Below, in pieces: positions 47,721 to 56,996 of a DNA stretch of 64,000 bases. The notes below the pieces were generated by a model that worked only from the letters and a program-made list of their open reading frames with translations, was not told where the DNA came from and did no database searches. Every line of letters begins with the position of its first letter. Within the stretch, counting starts at the first letter, position 1. The stretch comes from Bog-473 sp963791995 (GTDB taxonomy: Bacteria > Actinomycetota > Acidimicrobiia > Acidimicrobiales > RAAP-2): contig CAWBUQ010000020.1 of assembly GCA_963791995.1 (NCBI GenBank), positions 36,439 to 100,438 of the forward strand, written 5' to 3'. The position numbers and the translations under genes are program-made.

Positions 47721-48913
47721 TCGACCACCACCACGGAGCTTTGATCGAGAGACGTGGGAAGCGACGGGACAGCGGTTTGCGTCGTGATCACCACAGCGCC
47801 GACGGGCGGGGTTGAAGCAGCCGACGCAGCAGAGTGGCCCGTTCGTGTGGGCTGGGTCTCGGCGAGGAAGGTCAGCAGTGCGACCAGTCCGTCGGGCGTG
47901 GTCGAACCCCGGACCCGCCGTCCTGAAAGCGTCGAGACGTCGTAGTCGGTGGCGCGAAGTTCTCCATCGGACGCCAGTCCGTAGAGGATGCCCAGGGCTC
48001 TTTCGAAAGCGCCACGTCGGTGGACGCCGGCTCGGTCGTCGAAGATGATCGTGACGACCTCTTCGGCGTCCGGGCGAAAGTCGTGAACGAGGAGGGCGCC
48101 GGAGCGAGCCTCTGCCTGCCACGAGAGCAGGTGCAACCGGTCTCCTGGCTCGTAGGGACGCAGTCCGCTCCACTCTCCACCGGGATCATCGGTGTGGAGG
48201 GCAGCGGGCCCATCGCTGAACTGCATCGACCCGCTCGATCCGGGATGAGCCGTCGGCGGCGCGATGCCGGCCACGGCGGGCGGGTGGACGACGAGCATCA
48301 CGGGTTTGGCCGTGGCGACCGTCAGACCGAACAAGGCAAAGGGATCGTGCACCCAGAGTCGCAGCGGGCCGACCGTGAACACGCCGCGTCGCCTGGTCGG
48401 CAAGGGCACGGTCGACGACGCGGTTTCATCGGTTCTCATCGGGTCCCACCGAATGAGATGTCCGATGTCAGCGGCCAAGGCGACCGGCCGCGGCGCAGGT
48501 CCGGCCGACTGCCGGGTCCGTGGGGCGCCCTCGCTCCAGTGGTCGGAGGGTCGGTCGAGACTCGTCGGAGGTAGGTCGGTGCGGCCCGAATGGCTCAGTT
48601 GGATGAGGAGGTCGCACGCGGCGCCGATGGGCACCAGCGGCGGGGCGACCATCATCTGGACGTCGACACCGCCCGCCCGGCGGGCGCGCCCGAGGACCAG
48701 CACGGGAGCGACGAGCAAGGGAAGGGCGACCACCACCAGCGCGAGCAGGAGCGTGGATTCCCCGGTGGCGACCTCGACCGCCACGAGGGCGACGGCCACG
48801 ACGGCGACGCACACCCCTCGCCAGGTCGGTCGCAACCGGGTGAGCTTCGTCCGGCGACGCGACTCGTGTTCGGGCACTGCAGATCGGCCGCGCCTGGATG
48901 GGTCGCGGGCCAT
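47717..48913 (-). CDS. DUF58 domain-containing protein
   Basis: A 398-residue membrane protein from ATG 48913. Two helices (VCVAVVAVALVAVEVATGES, LLLALVVVALPLLVAPVLVL) are followed by the DUF58 core: VFTVGPLRLWVHDPFALFGL, GLRPYEPGDRLHLLSWQAEA, LLVHDFRPDAEEVVTIIFDD. DUF58 proteins pair with MoxR ATPases and TgpA-type proteins, exactly the arrangement here. The stop overlaps the TgpA start (GTGA). Confidence 0.85.
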   Translation of the reverse strand: MARDPSRRGRSAVPEHESRRRTKLTRLRPTWRGVCVAVVAVALVAVEVATGESTLLLALVVVALPLLVAPVLVLGRARRAGGVDVQMMVAPPLVPIGAACDLLIQLSHSGRTDLPPTSLDRPSDHWSEGAPRTRQSAGPAPRPVALAADIGHLIRWDPMRTDETASSTVPLPTRRRGVFTVGPLRLWVHDPFALFGLTVATAKPVMLVVHPPAVAGIAPPTAHPGSSGSMQFSDGPAALHTDDPGGEWSGLRPYEPGDRLHLLSWQAEARSGALLVHDFRPDAEEVVTIIFDDRAGVHRRGAFERALGILYGLASDGELRATDYDVSTLSGRRVRGSTTPDGLVALLTFLAETQPTRTGHSAASAASTPPVGAVVITTQTAVPSLPTSLDQSSVVVVE

Positions 48914-49959
48914 GACCTCAGCTCCCGGTTCAGCGTGTCGGCCAGTGTCTCGGGCCCGGGAAGGGGGATCTGACGGACGAGGTCCATCACGACCTCCTGG
49001 ACGCCGGTGCCGGAGCGCTCGCTCCCCGGCAAGAGGACGAGTCGGTGGCCCAGGGCGGGCTCCACCGCCCACTGCACGTCGGTGGGAACGACATAGTGCC
49101 GTCCCGCCGCCACCGCCATCGCGCAGGACGCCTGCCGGAGTGCGAGGGCGCCGCGGGGCGACGCGCCCACGGCCAGGGCGGGATGGGCTCGGCTGGCGGC
49201 GACGATGTCGAGGATGTAACCGCGTAGTGCCGCCGAGACGTGCACGTCGCTCACCGCGTGCAGCAGCGCATCGAGGTCCGACCGGCTGAGCGCGGGACCG
49301 AGCGTGTCGACGGGCGACGTCGGACCCGAGCGCGCCAGGAGTCGGTCCTCGTGGGCCCGGCTCGGATAGCCCATCGACAGACGCAGGAGGAAACGATCGC
49401 GCTGTCCCTGGGGGAGTGGCGAGGTACCGGCCGCGTCGAAGGGGTTCTGGGTGGCGAGCACCATGAAGGGACGCGGCAGCAGCATGGTCGTGCCGTCCGC
49501 GGTGACCTGGCGCTCCTCCATCGCCTCGAGGAGAGCAGATTGGGAACGAGCCGACGCACGGTTCAATTCGTCGGCCATCAGGACGTTGGTGAAGATCGGG
49601 CCTGGACGAAACGTGGGTTCGCCGCGCTCGCGATCGAGAACCATCGCGCCGGTCACGTCCGCAGGCAAGAGGTCAGCGGTGAACTGCACCCGGTGGAAGT
49701 CGAGCCCCAACGAATGGGCGAGTGCCTTGGCCAGCGTTGTCTTGCCCAGTCCCGGGAGGTCCTCGACGAGCAGGTGACCCTGAGCCAGGAGACAACCGAC
49801 GGCGAGCTGCACCGTCTTGTCGTCCGTATACAAGACGCTTTGCACCGACTCGACGATGCGGGCATAGAGGGCGCCGAGGCGTTCGCTCGCCTCGGGCGTC
49901 AGCGTCGGCGTGGGCGGGTCCGCGACCCTTCCGTCTCCGTCCTGCACGGCGGACGTCAT
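48652..49959 (-). CDS. MoxR-family AAA ATPase, probable slip at 3' end
   Basis: A AAA+ chaperone-like ATPase. Walker A is VEDLPGLGKTTLAKALAHSL and Walker B with sensor is NVLMADELNRASARSQSALL; FMVLATQNPFDAAGTSPLPQ is the MoxR signature. VAVGASPRGALALRQ-like sensor 2 is present. Family length (about 345 residues) would end at about 48920, just before the DUF58 ATG; the open frame instead runs 260 bases on inside DUF58 as low-quality sequence, so a slip near the natural end is likely. MoxR proteins act with DUF58 proteins as maturation machinery. Confidence 0.85.
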   Translation of the reverse strand: MTSAVQDGDGRVADPPTPTLTPEASERLGALYARIVESVQSVLYTDDKTVQLAVGCLLAQGHLLVEDLPGLGKTTLAKALAHSLGLDFHRVQFTADLLPADVTGAMVLDRERGEPTFRPGPIFTNVLMADELNRASARSQSALLEAMEERQVTADGTTMLLPRPFMVLATQNPFDAAGTSPLPQGQRDRFLLRLSMGYPSRAHEDRLLARSGPTSPVDTLGPALSRSDLDALLHAVSDVHVSAALRGYILDIVAASRAHPALAVGASPRGALALRQASCAMAVAAGRHYVVPTDVQWAVEPALGHRLVLLPGSERSGTGVQEVVMDLVRQIPLPGPETLADTLNRELRSWPATHPGAADLQCPNTSRVAGRSSPGCDRPGEGCASPSWPSPSWRSRSPPGNPRSCSRWWWSPFPCSSLPCWSSGAPAGRAVSTSR

Positions 49960-50134
49960 CGTCCTCTCAAGGCCGAAAACCCAACCCCGTGGCCTGCACG
50001 GGCCAGAGGATAGGGGCTGGCCTCACCGGAGGTGGGGCCGGTCGGTCCGACGGACCTGGAAAACTGGTGGGGCCCCGTACGGGGAAGGAGGCGTGGATCG
50101 ATGCGCTGGTCGGCCGGAAAGCCATAGGGCACGG

Positions 50135-52018
50135 ATGGCGCGCTCGCTGTACCGCTCGGTCACCTATGGCCTTGACGCCTCGCTGACCCTGGCGCAGACC
50201 GTGGCCCAGTCTGGCGGGCGGACCGACGCCGACAGCCTGGCCGCGGCGCTGTCCTACAGCGGGGTCCGCAACGGGGCATTTCTGAGCCGCTTGGCCAACG
50301 CCAGGCTCTTCGGACTGGTGGCCGGGCGATCGGGCCAGGTGGTCCTCACCGATCGGGGACGTCGATGCCTCTCTTCCGACCCCGCCGTGCATGGGCCTGC
50401 CCTGGCCGAGGCCTGCTGGGCGGTCCCACTGTTCCACCGGGTTCTCGAGGAACTCTCGGATCAGGAACTCGGAGATGCCGACGGGCTCGCCAGGGTGCTC
50501 GAAACCAGCTTCGGCGAGGACTCGTCCAAGTCTCGAACCACCGCCCGGGTCTTGCTCGAGTCGGCGGGGCGGGCCGGACTCCTGCGAGCCGGGAGGGTTG
50601 ATCTCTCCCTGGTCAGAGGACCGGCAACGAATTTTACGGATTCCGATTCAGACCCTGGACGCGCGTTCGCACCTTCGGTACGATTGCTTCTGAACCCGCA
50701 TGTGAGAAGGGGCACGCGCCACGGTCGGCCCAAGGCCGGCCAAGGGGGTGCAGGAGTGGACGAAGGGACGTCAGGGCGCAGTGCCGAGCAGTCCTCGAAC
50801 GAGGCCGGCCTGTGGATCGACGAGGGGGTCGGGGCGGGGCGGCACCGCGCCAACCGCCGTCGGACAGGCATCGTCCTCGGGGTTGCCGCTTGTGTGGCGC
50901 TGGTCGGCGTCCCGGTCGCACTTCTGGCCGCGTCCGGACCCGGTCCCGCCACACCGCCGTCCCCCCACACGCACATCACGATGGGCGACGGCGTGGCCAA
51001 GAGGTCGGTCCTCGCCGCATTGAGCGCCACGACGGATTCGGGCAGCTTCGACTTCAGTTACCAGCTGAGCGAAACGCCGTATCAGAACAGCACGGCGTAC
51101 GACGGGACCAACTGTGCCCCCACCGCGTGTCAGCAGACGCCGGTCCTCGAGAGCACCCTCGCGCAGGGGTCGGGCATCATCGACACCGATCCGATGGGAA
51201 TGGCGGCGTCGGCCCTCCTCAGTTCGAACGGAAACACCTCGCTGCAGGTCGGTGTGCGGGTCGACTCCACGTCGGTCTGGGAGGTGTCGAACACGGACAA
51301 CGGCTTAAACCCGCAATCCAACGACGGGGGTGGGAGCATCCTCCCGGGCTTCGCCGGCCTCGTCGAGGGGACGCTCGGCCCGCGGGAGGGTGCCGTGGCG
51401 ATGATGGGCATGGCGAGCCCGACCGGGTACCTCGATCTGGTCCAGCCGGCGGTGACCGCCGCAACCGAAGTGGGCACCTCCACGGTCGACGGCGTGGCCG
51501 TCACGCAATACGAGCTGACCATCGACCCGAGCTCTTTGGCTTCTGCCCCCGGCACGACCGCCGAGGAGCAGAGCACGATCAACGCGGCCATCCAGACGTT
51601 GACTTCTCAGGGATTCAGGACGATTCGTGACCGCGTCTCCATCGACGCCTCCGGGTTCATCCGCGAATCGTCGTCCACCGTGAACTTTGCGGACAACGGG
51701 ACGGTGACGCTCGACGCCCACTTCTCGAACTTCGGGTGCGCGGGCACACTTGTGATGCCGGGCCAAAGCGGAGAATCGACGCCACCGTCGGGCTGCGTGA
51801 CGGCCGACACCGGTACCGCGCCCTCGACGTCGACCACGTCGACGACTACCACGACGGGATCAGGCCAGTCCGTTCCGAGCGCCATCCCACCCGCTACGAC
51901 CACCACGTCTTCTTCGACGACGGGTTCGTCGACGCCGACTGGGCCCACCACGACCACCACGTCCACGGCGTCGTCGACATCGACAACCAAACCGTCCACG
52001 ACCACATCGATCGGCTGA
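50135..52018 (+). CDS. Winged-helix-like domain fused to anchored sensor-like protein
   Basis: One open frame with two modules. Residues 1-190 (from ATG 50135): GLDASLTLAQTVAQSGGRTD, SLAAALSYSGVRNGAFLSRL, FGLVAGRSGQVVLTDRGRRC, a winged-helix-like fold. Then from about residue 207 (in-frame GTG 50756 behind AAGGGGG) a charged linker, helix IVLGVAACVALVGVPVALLA, and an external domain with VLAALSATTDSGSFDFSYQL, GFAGLVEGTLGPREGAVAMM and a Thr/Ser-rich tail. The tandem paralog next door starts at the equivalent of GTG 50756, so this may be two genes whose stop was lost by an indel, or a real fusion. Confidence 0.7.
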   Translation: MARSLYRSVTYGLDASLTLAQTVAQSGGRTDADSLAAALSYSGVRNGAFLSRLANARLFGLVAGRSGQVVLTDRGRRCLSSDPAVHGPALAEACWAVPLFHRVLEELSDQELGDADGLARVLETSFGEDSSKSRTTARVLLESAGRAGLLRAGRVDLSLVRGPATNFTDSDSDPGRAFAPSVRLLLNPHVRRGTRHGRPKAGQGGAGVDEGTSGRSAEQSSNEAGLWIDEGVGAGRHRANRRRTGIVLGVAACVALVGVPVALLAASGPGPATPPSPHTHITMGDGVAKRSVLAALSATTDSGSFDFSYQLSETPYQNSTAYDGTNCAPTACQQTPVLESTLAQGSGIIDTDPMGMAASALLSSNGNTSLQVGVRVDSTSVWEVSNTDNGLNPQSNDGGGSILPGFAGLVEGTLGPREGAVAMMGMASPTGYLDLVQPAVTAATEVGTSTVDGVAVTQYELTIDPSSLASAPGTTAEEQSTINAAIQTLTSQGFRTIRDRVSIDASGFIRESSSTVNFADNGTVTLDAHFSNFGCAGTLVMPGQSGESTPPSGCVTADTGTAPSTSTTSTTTTTGSGQSVPSAIPPATTTTSSSTTGSSTPTGPTTTTTSTASSTSTTKPSTTTSIG

Positions 52019-52034
52019 GGAGGAGGGCGACCCC

Positions 52035-53354
52035 ATGGTCGAACCTGAAGGGCACGAACACGGCCTCTGGTTAGAGGATTCACCCTCGGGCACGTCCCAG
52101 GGGGCCAACAGGCGCCGCTTCTGGGTCGTCGTAGCCAGCGTGGTGTGCATCGCTGCGCTGGCGGTTCCGGTTGGCGTGGCCCTCTCGTCGAGCGGACCGC
52201 CGGCCCAACCCGCGAAGTCGGCGACGCCGCACCTCACCCGTGGCGTCGCGGAGCGACAGGTCATTTCGGCCCTCAGCGCCACGACGAGCTCAGGCAGCTT
52301 CAACGTCACCTACGAGTTCGATCCGGCGACACCGCCCACCGTGACAACGACCACCACGACGACGACGATGCCGGTGTGCCACACCATCACCGTGCCGCCG
52401 GGCCAAAGCTTCACACCGTCGTCAGGCGGCGGTTGGTCGAGCAGCACAGGCGATGGTGTGGTGACGCCGAGTCCATCGCCCGGCCCTCAGACGGTCGAGG
52501 AATGCACGGGAAGCAGCGTGGGCGGTACCCAGGCGACGCAGACGACGGCGGTGACCGGCCAAGGAACGATTGACACCGATCCCTTCGCCATGCTCGCCGT
52601 GTCGAACGTATCCGGGCTCGGGGAGATCACCCTTCGAGACAACGGCACCGACGTCTGGGAATTCGGCGGTGCTGACTACGGGCTCAGCCCCGGGTCCTCG
52701 GAGACCGGGCCTGGTGCCTCGCTCTCGGGGTTCGCCGGCCTGGTGGAGGGCACCTTGGGACCACGTCAAGGAGCACTGGCGATGGGCGGGCTCTCCAGCC
52801 CGACGGGGTATCTCGACCTCGACCAGAGCATGATCACCGGGGCCGACCAAACGGGAACCGGCACGGTCGACGGCGTGCCGGTCACCATCTACACGATCTC
52901 GATCGATCCGTCCCAGGGCGCCAACGTCCCCGGCATCAACCCCGAGCAGGCTAAAGCAATCACTGACTCGGCAGCCGTGCTGAAACAGCAGGGCTACACC
53001 GGTACGACGGTGCAGGTCTCCATCGACGCGTCCGGCTACATCCGCCAAACGCGCTCGGTGGCGCACTTCGATGACGGTTCCACCACGACCAGCGAGTCGA
53101 CCTTCTCCGACTTCGGATGCGCCGGAACGGTGCTGATGCCGGGACAGAGTGGGCCGACCGCGCCGCCCGCGGGGTGCGTCTCGCCCGACACCGGAGTGGC
53201 ACCCACGACAACGACCACGTCCACGGCTTCACCGTCTCCGGCGGTGTCGTCGACGACTCTGGCCCCGACGACGACATCGGTGACCGAGCCGCCGACTTCG
53301 TCCACGTCGACAACGAGCTCCTCGACGACCTCAACGACCAGCGCCAGCGGGTGA
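52035..53354 (+). CDS. Anchored extracytoplasmic protein, paralog of preceding module
   Basis: A 439-residue protein from ATG 52035, GAGGAGG upstream. N-terminal GLWLED-type stretch, helix VVVASVVCIAALAVPVGVAL, then the external domain: VISALSATTSSGSFNVTYEF, GFAGLVEGTLGPRQGALAMG, SPTGYLDLDQSMITGADQTG, DFGCAGTVLMPGQSGPTAPP. It shares these blocks with the preceding protein (tandem duplication). A His-bearing Thr-rich insertion and a long Ser/Thr tail suggest export. Lipid-carrier (LppX/LprG-like) folds look similar but are not proven. Confidence 0.68.
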   Translation: MVEPEGHEHGLWLEDSPSGTSQGANRRRFWVVVASVVCIAALAVPVGVALSSSGPPAQPAKSATPHLTRGVAERQVISALSATTSSGSFNVTYEFDPATPPTVTTTTTTTTMPVCHTITVPPGQSFTPSSGGGWSSSTGDGVVTPSPSPGPQTVEECTGSSVGGTQATQTTAVTGQGTIDTDPFAMLAVSNVSGLGEITLRDNGTDVWEFGGADYGLSPGSSETGPGASLSGFAGLVEGTLGPRQGALAMGGLSSPTGYLDLDQSMITGADQTGTGTVDGVPVTIYTISIDPSQGANVPGINPEQAKAITDSAAVLKQQGYTGTTVQVSIDASGYIRQTRSVAHFDDGSTTTSESTFSDFGCAGTVLMPGQSGPTAPPAGCVSPDTGVAPTTTTTSTASPSPAVSSTTLAPTTTSVTEPPTSSTSTTSSSTTSTTSASG

Positions 53355-53461
53355 GCACGACAACGAAAACGACATCAGGCTGAGGGTCGAACCACAGCGG
53401 TCCCGGCGGGATTCTCGGACCACTCCACTCTGGCGTCCGAGTAGTCCGTAGTCTTGCCGTC

Positions 53462-54496
53462 GTGCCCTCACCATTGATGCCGGCAGCCGTCTATGTGGGA
53501 GACGGGAGAATTGCCGTGGAGCAGGTGCCCTGCCCAGAGCCCGGGCCGGGCGAAGTCCTCGTCGAAATTGCCGAGTGCGGCATCTGCGGCTCCGATCTGC
53601 ACATGGCGCTCGAGCGGTACGCCAAACCGGGTTCCATTCTCGGGCACGAATGGTCCGGCATCGTGGCCGCCGCGCCCAGTGGCTCAGGCTGGTCCCCGGG
53701 CGACCGGGTGGTGGGGAACTCGGCTCCGGGGTGTGGCGTCTGCCGGCCGTGTCGACGGGGGCGTCCGTCGGTCTGCCTGAACCGCCCTGTGGCCGACTTC
53801 GCCGGCTACCGCGGCGCCTTCTGCCAGTTCAAGTCGGTGGCCGCCAAGGATCTGATCCGGATACCGGACTCTCTCCCGACCAGGGTGGCCGCGCTCGCCG
53901 AGCCCATGGCCATCACGCTGCACGCGTTGCGGCTGGCTGACGTCGCTCCGAACGATCGAGTGCTTGTCACCGGTGCCGGTCCGGTCGGACTCCTGCTCGT
54001 CGCGGTGCTGCGTGCGCAGGGGATCACCGATATCACGGTGAGCGAGCCGTCTGCCGTTCGGCGCCAACAGGCCCTCGACGTCGGCGCCACCCGGGTCGTG
54101 ACGCCCGACCAGCTGGAGCAACCACCGATGACCCGTCCCGTTGCGGAGCCCTACCCGGTGGTGTTCGAGTGCTCGGGTCATGCCAACGCCGTTGAAGCGG
54201 GGTTCGGGCAACTCGACTACGCAGGCACGCTCGTGATCGTCGGCACCGGCTTCGAACCACCGAGGATCAACCAGAATCGCATGATCATCTTCGAACTCGA
54301 GATCATCGGCGCGTACAACTACAACGACGAAGGATTCCAGCCGGCAGTGGACCTCCTCGACAGTGGCACATTGCCATTCCACTTCTTGATCGAACCCGAC
54401 AACGTCCCTCTCAGCGATGTCATGGTGTCAATGGAGCGGCTGGCGCGAGGAGAGATACCGAGCAAGGTCATGGTCGCACCGGGGCTGTCCTCATGA
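53462..54496 (+). CDS. Zinc-binding alcohol dehydrogenase family protein
   Basis: A 344-residue MDR enzyme from GTG 53462. The catalytic zinc ligands are in AECGICGSDLHMAL and LGHEWSGIVA. The structural zinc motif is CGVCRPCRRGRPSVC. The NAD-binding loop is VLVTGAGPVGLLLVAVLRAQ. The gene is coupled to a VOC gene by an ATGA overlap. The substrate is unknown; a sugar alcohol or alcohol is plausible. Confidence 0.88.
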   Translation: MPSPLMPAAVYVGDGRIAVEQVPCPEPGPGEVLVEIAECGICGSDLHMALERYAKPGSILGHEWSGIVAAAPSGSGWSPGDRVVGNSAPGCGVCRPCRRGRPSVCLNRPVADFAGYRGAFCQFKSVAAKDLIRIPDSLPTRVAALAEPMAITLHALRLADVAPNDRVLVTGAGPVGLLLVAVLRAQGITDITVSEPSAVRRQQALDVGATRVVTPDQLEQPPMTRPVAEPYPVVFECSGHANAVEAGFGQLDYAGTLVIVGTGFEPPRINQNRMIIFELEIIGAYNYNDEGFQPAVDLLDSGTLPFHFLIEPDNVPLSDVMVSMERLARGEIPSKVMVAPGLSS

Positions 54497-54951
54497 GCCC
54501 GAGCCCGTTCGCGCCGCGGATCAATCACGTGGCGATCAGCGTCGATGCCGACATCATGGACGACGCAGGTCGGGCGGCGCTGTTGGACTTCTATTCGGAG
54601 ATCTTCGGGTGGATCGAGGGGGACAACAGCACCGAGAAGGGGAATCCCCTCATTCTCTACACAGGGTCGCTGGGCCAATTCCTCTACCTGTTGCCGGCGA
54701 AGGATGAATTCATGGTGACGCCGAACATGGACCACTTCGGATTGGAGGTGTCGTCCAAAGAGGAGCTGGAGGAGATCCTCGACCGGGTCAAGGAGTACAA
54801 GCGGAAGGACGACCGGGTCCGCGTGACCGATGTCGGCGCCATGGTCACGCACTACCAGGACAAGCAGTACACGCTCACCAACGCCTACATCTGGTTCTTG
54901 ATCCCACTGTGGATCGAACTCCAGCACGTCGAGCGCCGAACCGGAGATTGA
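54493..54951 (+). CDS. VOC family protein
   Basis: A 152-residue VOC domain from ATG 54493, overlapping the dehydrogenase stop (ATGA). RINHVAISVDADIMDDAGRA, LDFYSEIFGWIEGDN, MDHFGLEVSSKEELEEILDR and FLIPLWIELQHVER carry the family pattern of His and Glu ligands. The two-gene layout suggests a shared pathway with the dehydrogenase. Confidence 0.8.
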   Translation: MSPSPFAPRINHVAISVDADIMDDAGRAALLDFYSEIFGWIEGDNSTEKGNPLILYTGSLGQFLYLLPAKDEFMVTPNMDHFGLEVSSKEELEEILDRVKEYKRKDDRVRVTDVGAMVTHYQDKQYTLTNAYIWFLIPLWIELQHVERRTGD

Positions 54952-55082
54952 CGGAGACCAAGCCGGGACCGGGCGGTTGAGCTGCTCCATAATCTCGCCA
55001 CAGGATCCGCCAGACCCCCCGATACGATGCGTTGTGGCGAACAGAGGGACGATGTACGCACCGTGACAAAGGAACCGCTTCC

Positions 55083-56027
55083 GTGATCTCATATGCGCAG
55101 AACTACGAAGACGTCGTGCTCCAGCGCTGCTTCAAGGATGTTTCCGCGGGCTTCTACATCGACGTCGGTGCATGGGACCCGTTGGAGCACTCGGTCACCC
55201 ACCTCTTCTACGAGCGAGGATGGCGGGGCATCAACATCGAGCCGACACCCGAGTTCTTCGAACGCCTCCAACGCGACCGGACCCGAGACATCAATCTCCA
55301 GCTCGTCCTCGGCGGGACGGATCAGGAATCTCAGACGTTCACCATCCTCAAGGGCAGCGGCATCTCGACCATGCGGCGTCTCTCGGACGACTATCTGGAG
55401 AACCTCGATGGACGCGGCTTTCCCCAAGAGCCAGTCGAAGTCTCCACCGTCACCTTGGCGAGCGTGTGCCGTGACTACGTACCCGAGGGCATCGAAATCG
55501 ACTTCTTGAAGGTCGACGTGGAGGGCTGGGAGACCCAAGTCCTCCGTGGGCACGATTGGGATCGTTGGCGGCCGAAGGTGCTGGTGATCGAGGCGATCAC
55601 CCCCGCGGGCTTCGACAAGCAGGCCATGCGTGACCAGTACATCGACACCTCGTCGGAATGGGAGCCCATCGTTCTCGAGCAGGGCTACCTCTTCGGGCTG
55701 AACGACGGGCTCAACCGCTTCTACGTCCGCCAGGAGAGCTCCGAACTCCTCGAACATCTCAAGGTCCCGGCTAACTGCGTAGACGATGCCGAGAAGTACC
55801 CCGCCTGGGAGTCGAGGCAGCAGCTGATCGGAGCTCGGCAGCAGATCGAATCGCTCGCCGCTGCCCTCGAGGAAAAGCGTCTGCAGGTCGAGTCGGGGGC
55901 GAACGAAGCGGAGCACCTGCGTGCGGAACTCGCCGCCCTGCAGGAACGCGTGGACGACCTACTCGGATCGACAAGCTGGCGAGTGACCAAACCGCTCCGG
56001 CAGCTTGGCGGAATCCGCCACCACTAG
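55083..56027 (+). CDS. FkbM family methyltransferase with coiled-coil tail
   Basis: A 314-residue protein starting GTG 55083. The methyltransferase core: YAQNYEDVVLQRCFKDVSAG, FYIDVGAWDPLEHSVTHLFY, RGWRGINIEPTPEFFERLQR, IEIDFLKVDVEGWETQVLRG. FkbM enzymes O-methylate sugars and other hydroxyls. Residues about 255-305 form a coiled coil (ALEEKRLQVESGANEAEHLR), ending STSWRVTKPLRQLGG, a tail common in sugar-modifying enzymes. Likely acts in surface glycan decoration. Confidence 0.85.
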   Translation: MISYAQNYEDVVLQRCFKDVSAGFYIDVGAWDPLEHSVTHLFYERGWRGINIEPTPEFFERLQRDRTRDINLQLVLGGTDQESQTFTILKGSGISTMRRLSDDYLENLDGRGFPQEPVEVSTVTLASVCRDYVPEGIEIDFLKVDVEGWETQVLRGHDWDRWRPKVLVIEAITPAGFDKQAMRDQYIDTSSEWEPIVLEQGYLFGLNDGLNRFYVRQESSELLEHLKVPANCVDDAEKYPAWESRQQLIGARQQIESLAAALEEKRLQVESGANEAEHLRAELAALQERVDDLLGSTSWRVTKPLRQLGGIRHH

Positions 56028-56049
56028 CTCCACCATTAGCCGAGGAGGA

Positions 56050-56951
56050 TCACTGGCTTTCGATCGGCAACCCCGCTGCCGCAAGGCGGCTCGCGGCCAG
56101 GTCGAGGAAACCAAACGCCGCCACGGCACAGGCATCCCGAATACCTGCTTGCTCCGATACCGGCCCGCTGTCGGCCAGATCCGCAGCCACGTAGGCGGCG
56201 TTCCCCCAGAACAACTGGCCACCTCCACCGGCGATGTCGGTGATCTGCGTGTCGTAGAAGTGTCGATCTTCGACAACCACTGATTCGGCCGGCACATCGG
56301 CGAGTCCGTAGTGGGTCAGATCGCCCAGCCTCCAGAGCACGAAATCCTCGATCTCGGAGGAACCGATCGACATCACCGAACAACGGTTGTCCTTCGTAGA
56401 GTGGATTCAGCTCGACTTCGACTTCGAGTACCCGCACGTCGGCAAGCGCCTTCTGCGCGCCTTCGAGAACGCTCAACTCTGAGCCCTGCGTGTCGAGCTT
56501 GATCGCATGCACCTCGTCGAAGGACGAGCTTGCCAGCCAGTCGTCAAGTGTCGTAATGCGCAGCGCTTCTTCGCCATCGGGAATGCATGACCCGCAATGC
56601 AGGGCGCGAGGTGGTGAGATCTTCGACTGGTGGATACAAGGACGAACAGGCCGGCTCGACAGTGCGGTAGAGCGTGGCCTGGCCGGCCTTCGCGCCGAGA
56701 GCGAGCGGCACGTATGTGACGTCGGGTTCGATCGCCGCCAGCCGGGCGCACTCTTCTTCGTCGGGATCGAAGCCGATCACCTTGACCCGCGGACCGAACG
56801 GTCGCCACCGGGTGGCCGCACCCCATCGGGCACCAACGTCGACGGCAACGAGGTCCTGGCGCAGTAATGACCCGAGATAGGCAGGAGTAAGCACGGCCGG
56901 ATCATAGGAGCTTGGGGAGGCAAAGCGAGAATGCCGAACGTCTCCCTTCAC
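56050..56951 (-). CDS. Second FkbM-like methyltransferase, two slips
   Basis: A convergent FkbM gene of about 300 residues. Frame 1 gives DLVAVDVGARWGAATRWRPF and GFDPDEEECARLAAIEPDVT. After TTSRPAL near 56600 an extra base changes the frame; it continues CIPDGEEALRITTLDDWLAS, then VHAIKLDTQGSELSVLEGAQ, the conserved acidic motif of FkbM. Another slip near 56380 leads to the end, LWRLGDLTHYGLADVP to the stop at 56050. Together the three pieces make one normal gene. Confidence 0.72.
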
Positions 56952-56996
56952 GGCGGAGGTCGCCTCTCTGTGACGAAGCGCCGCGACGGCCCCTGC

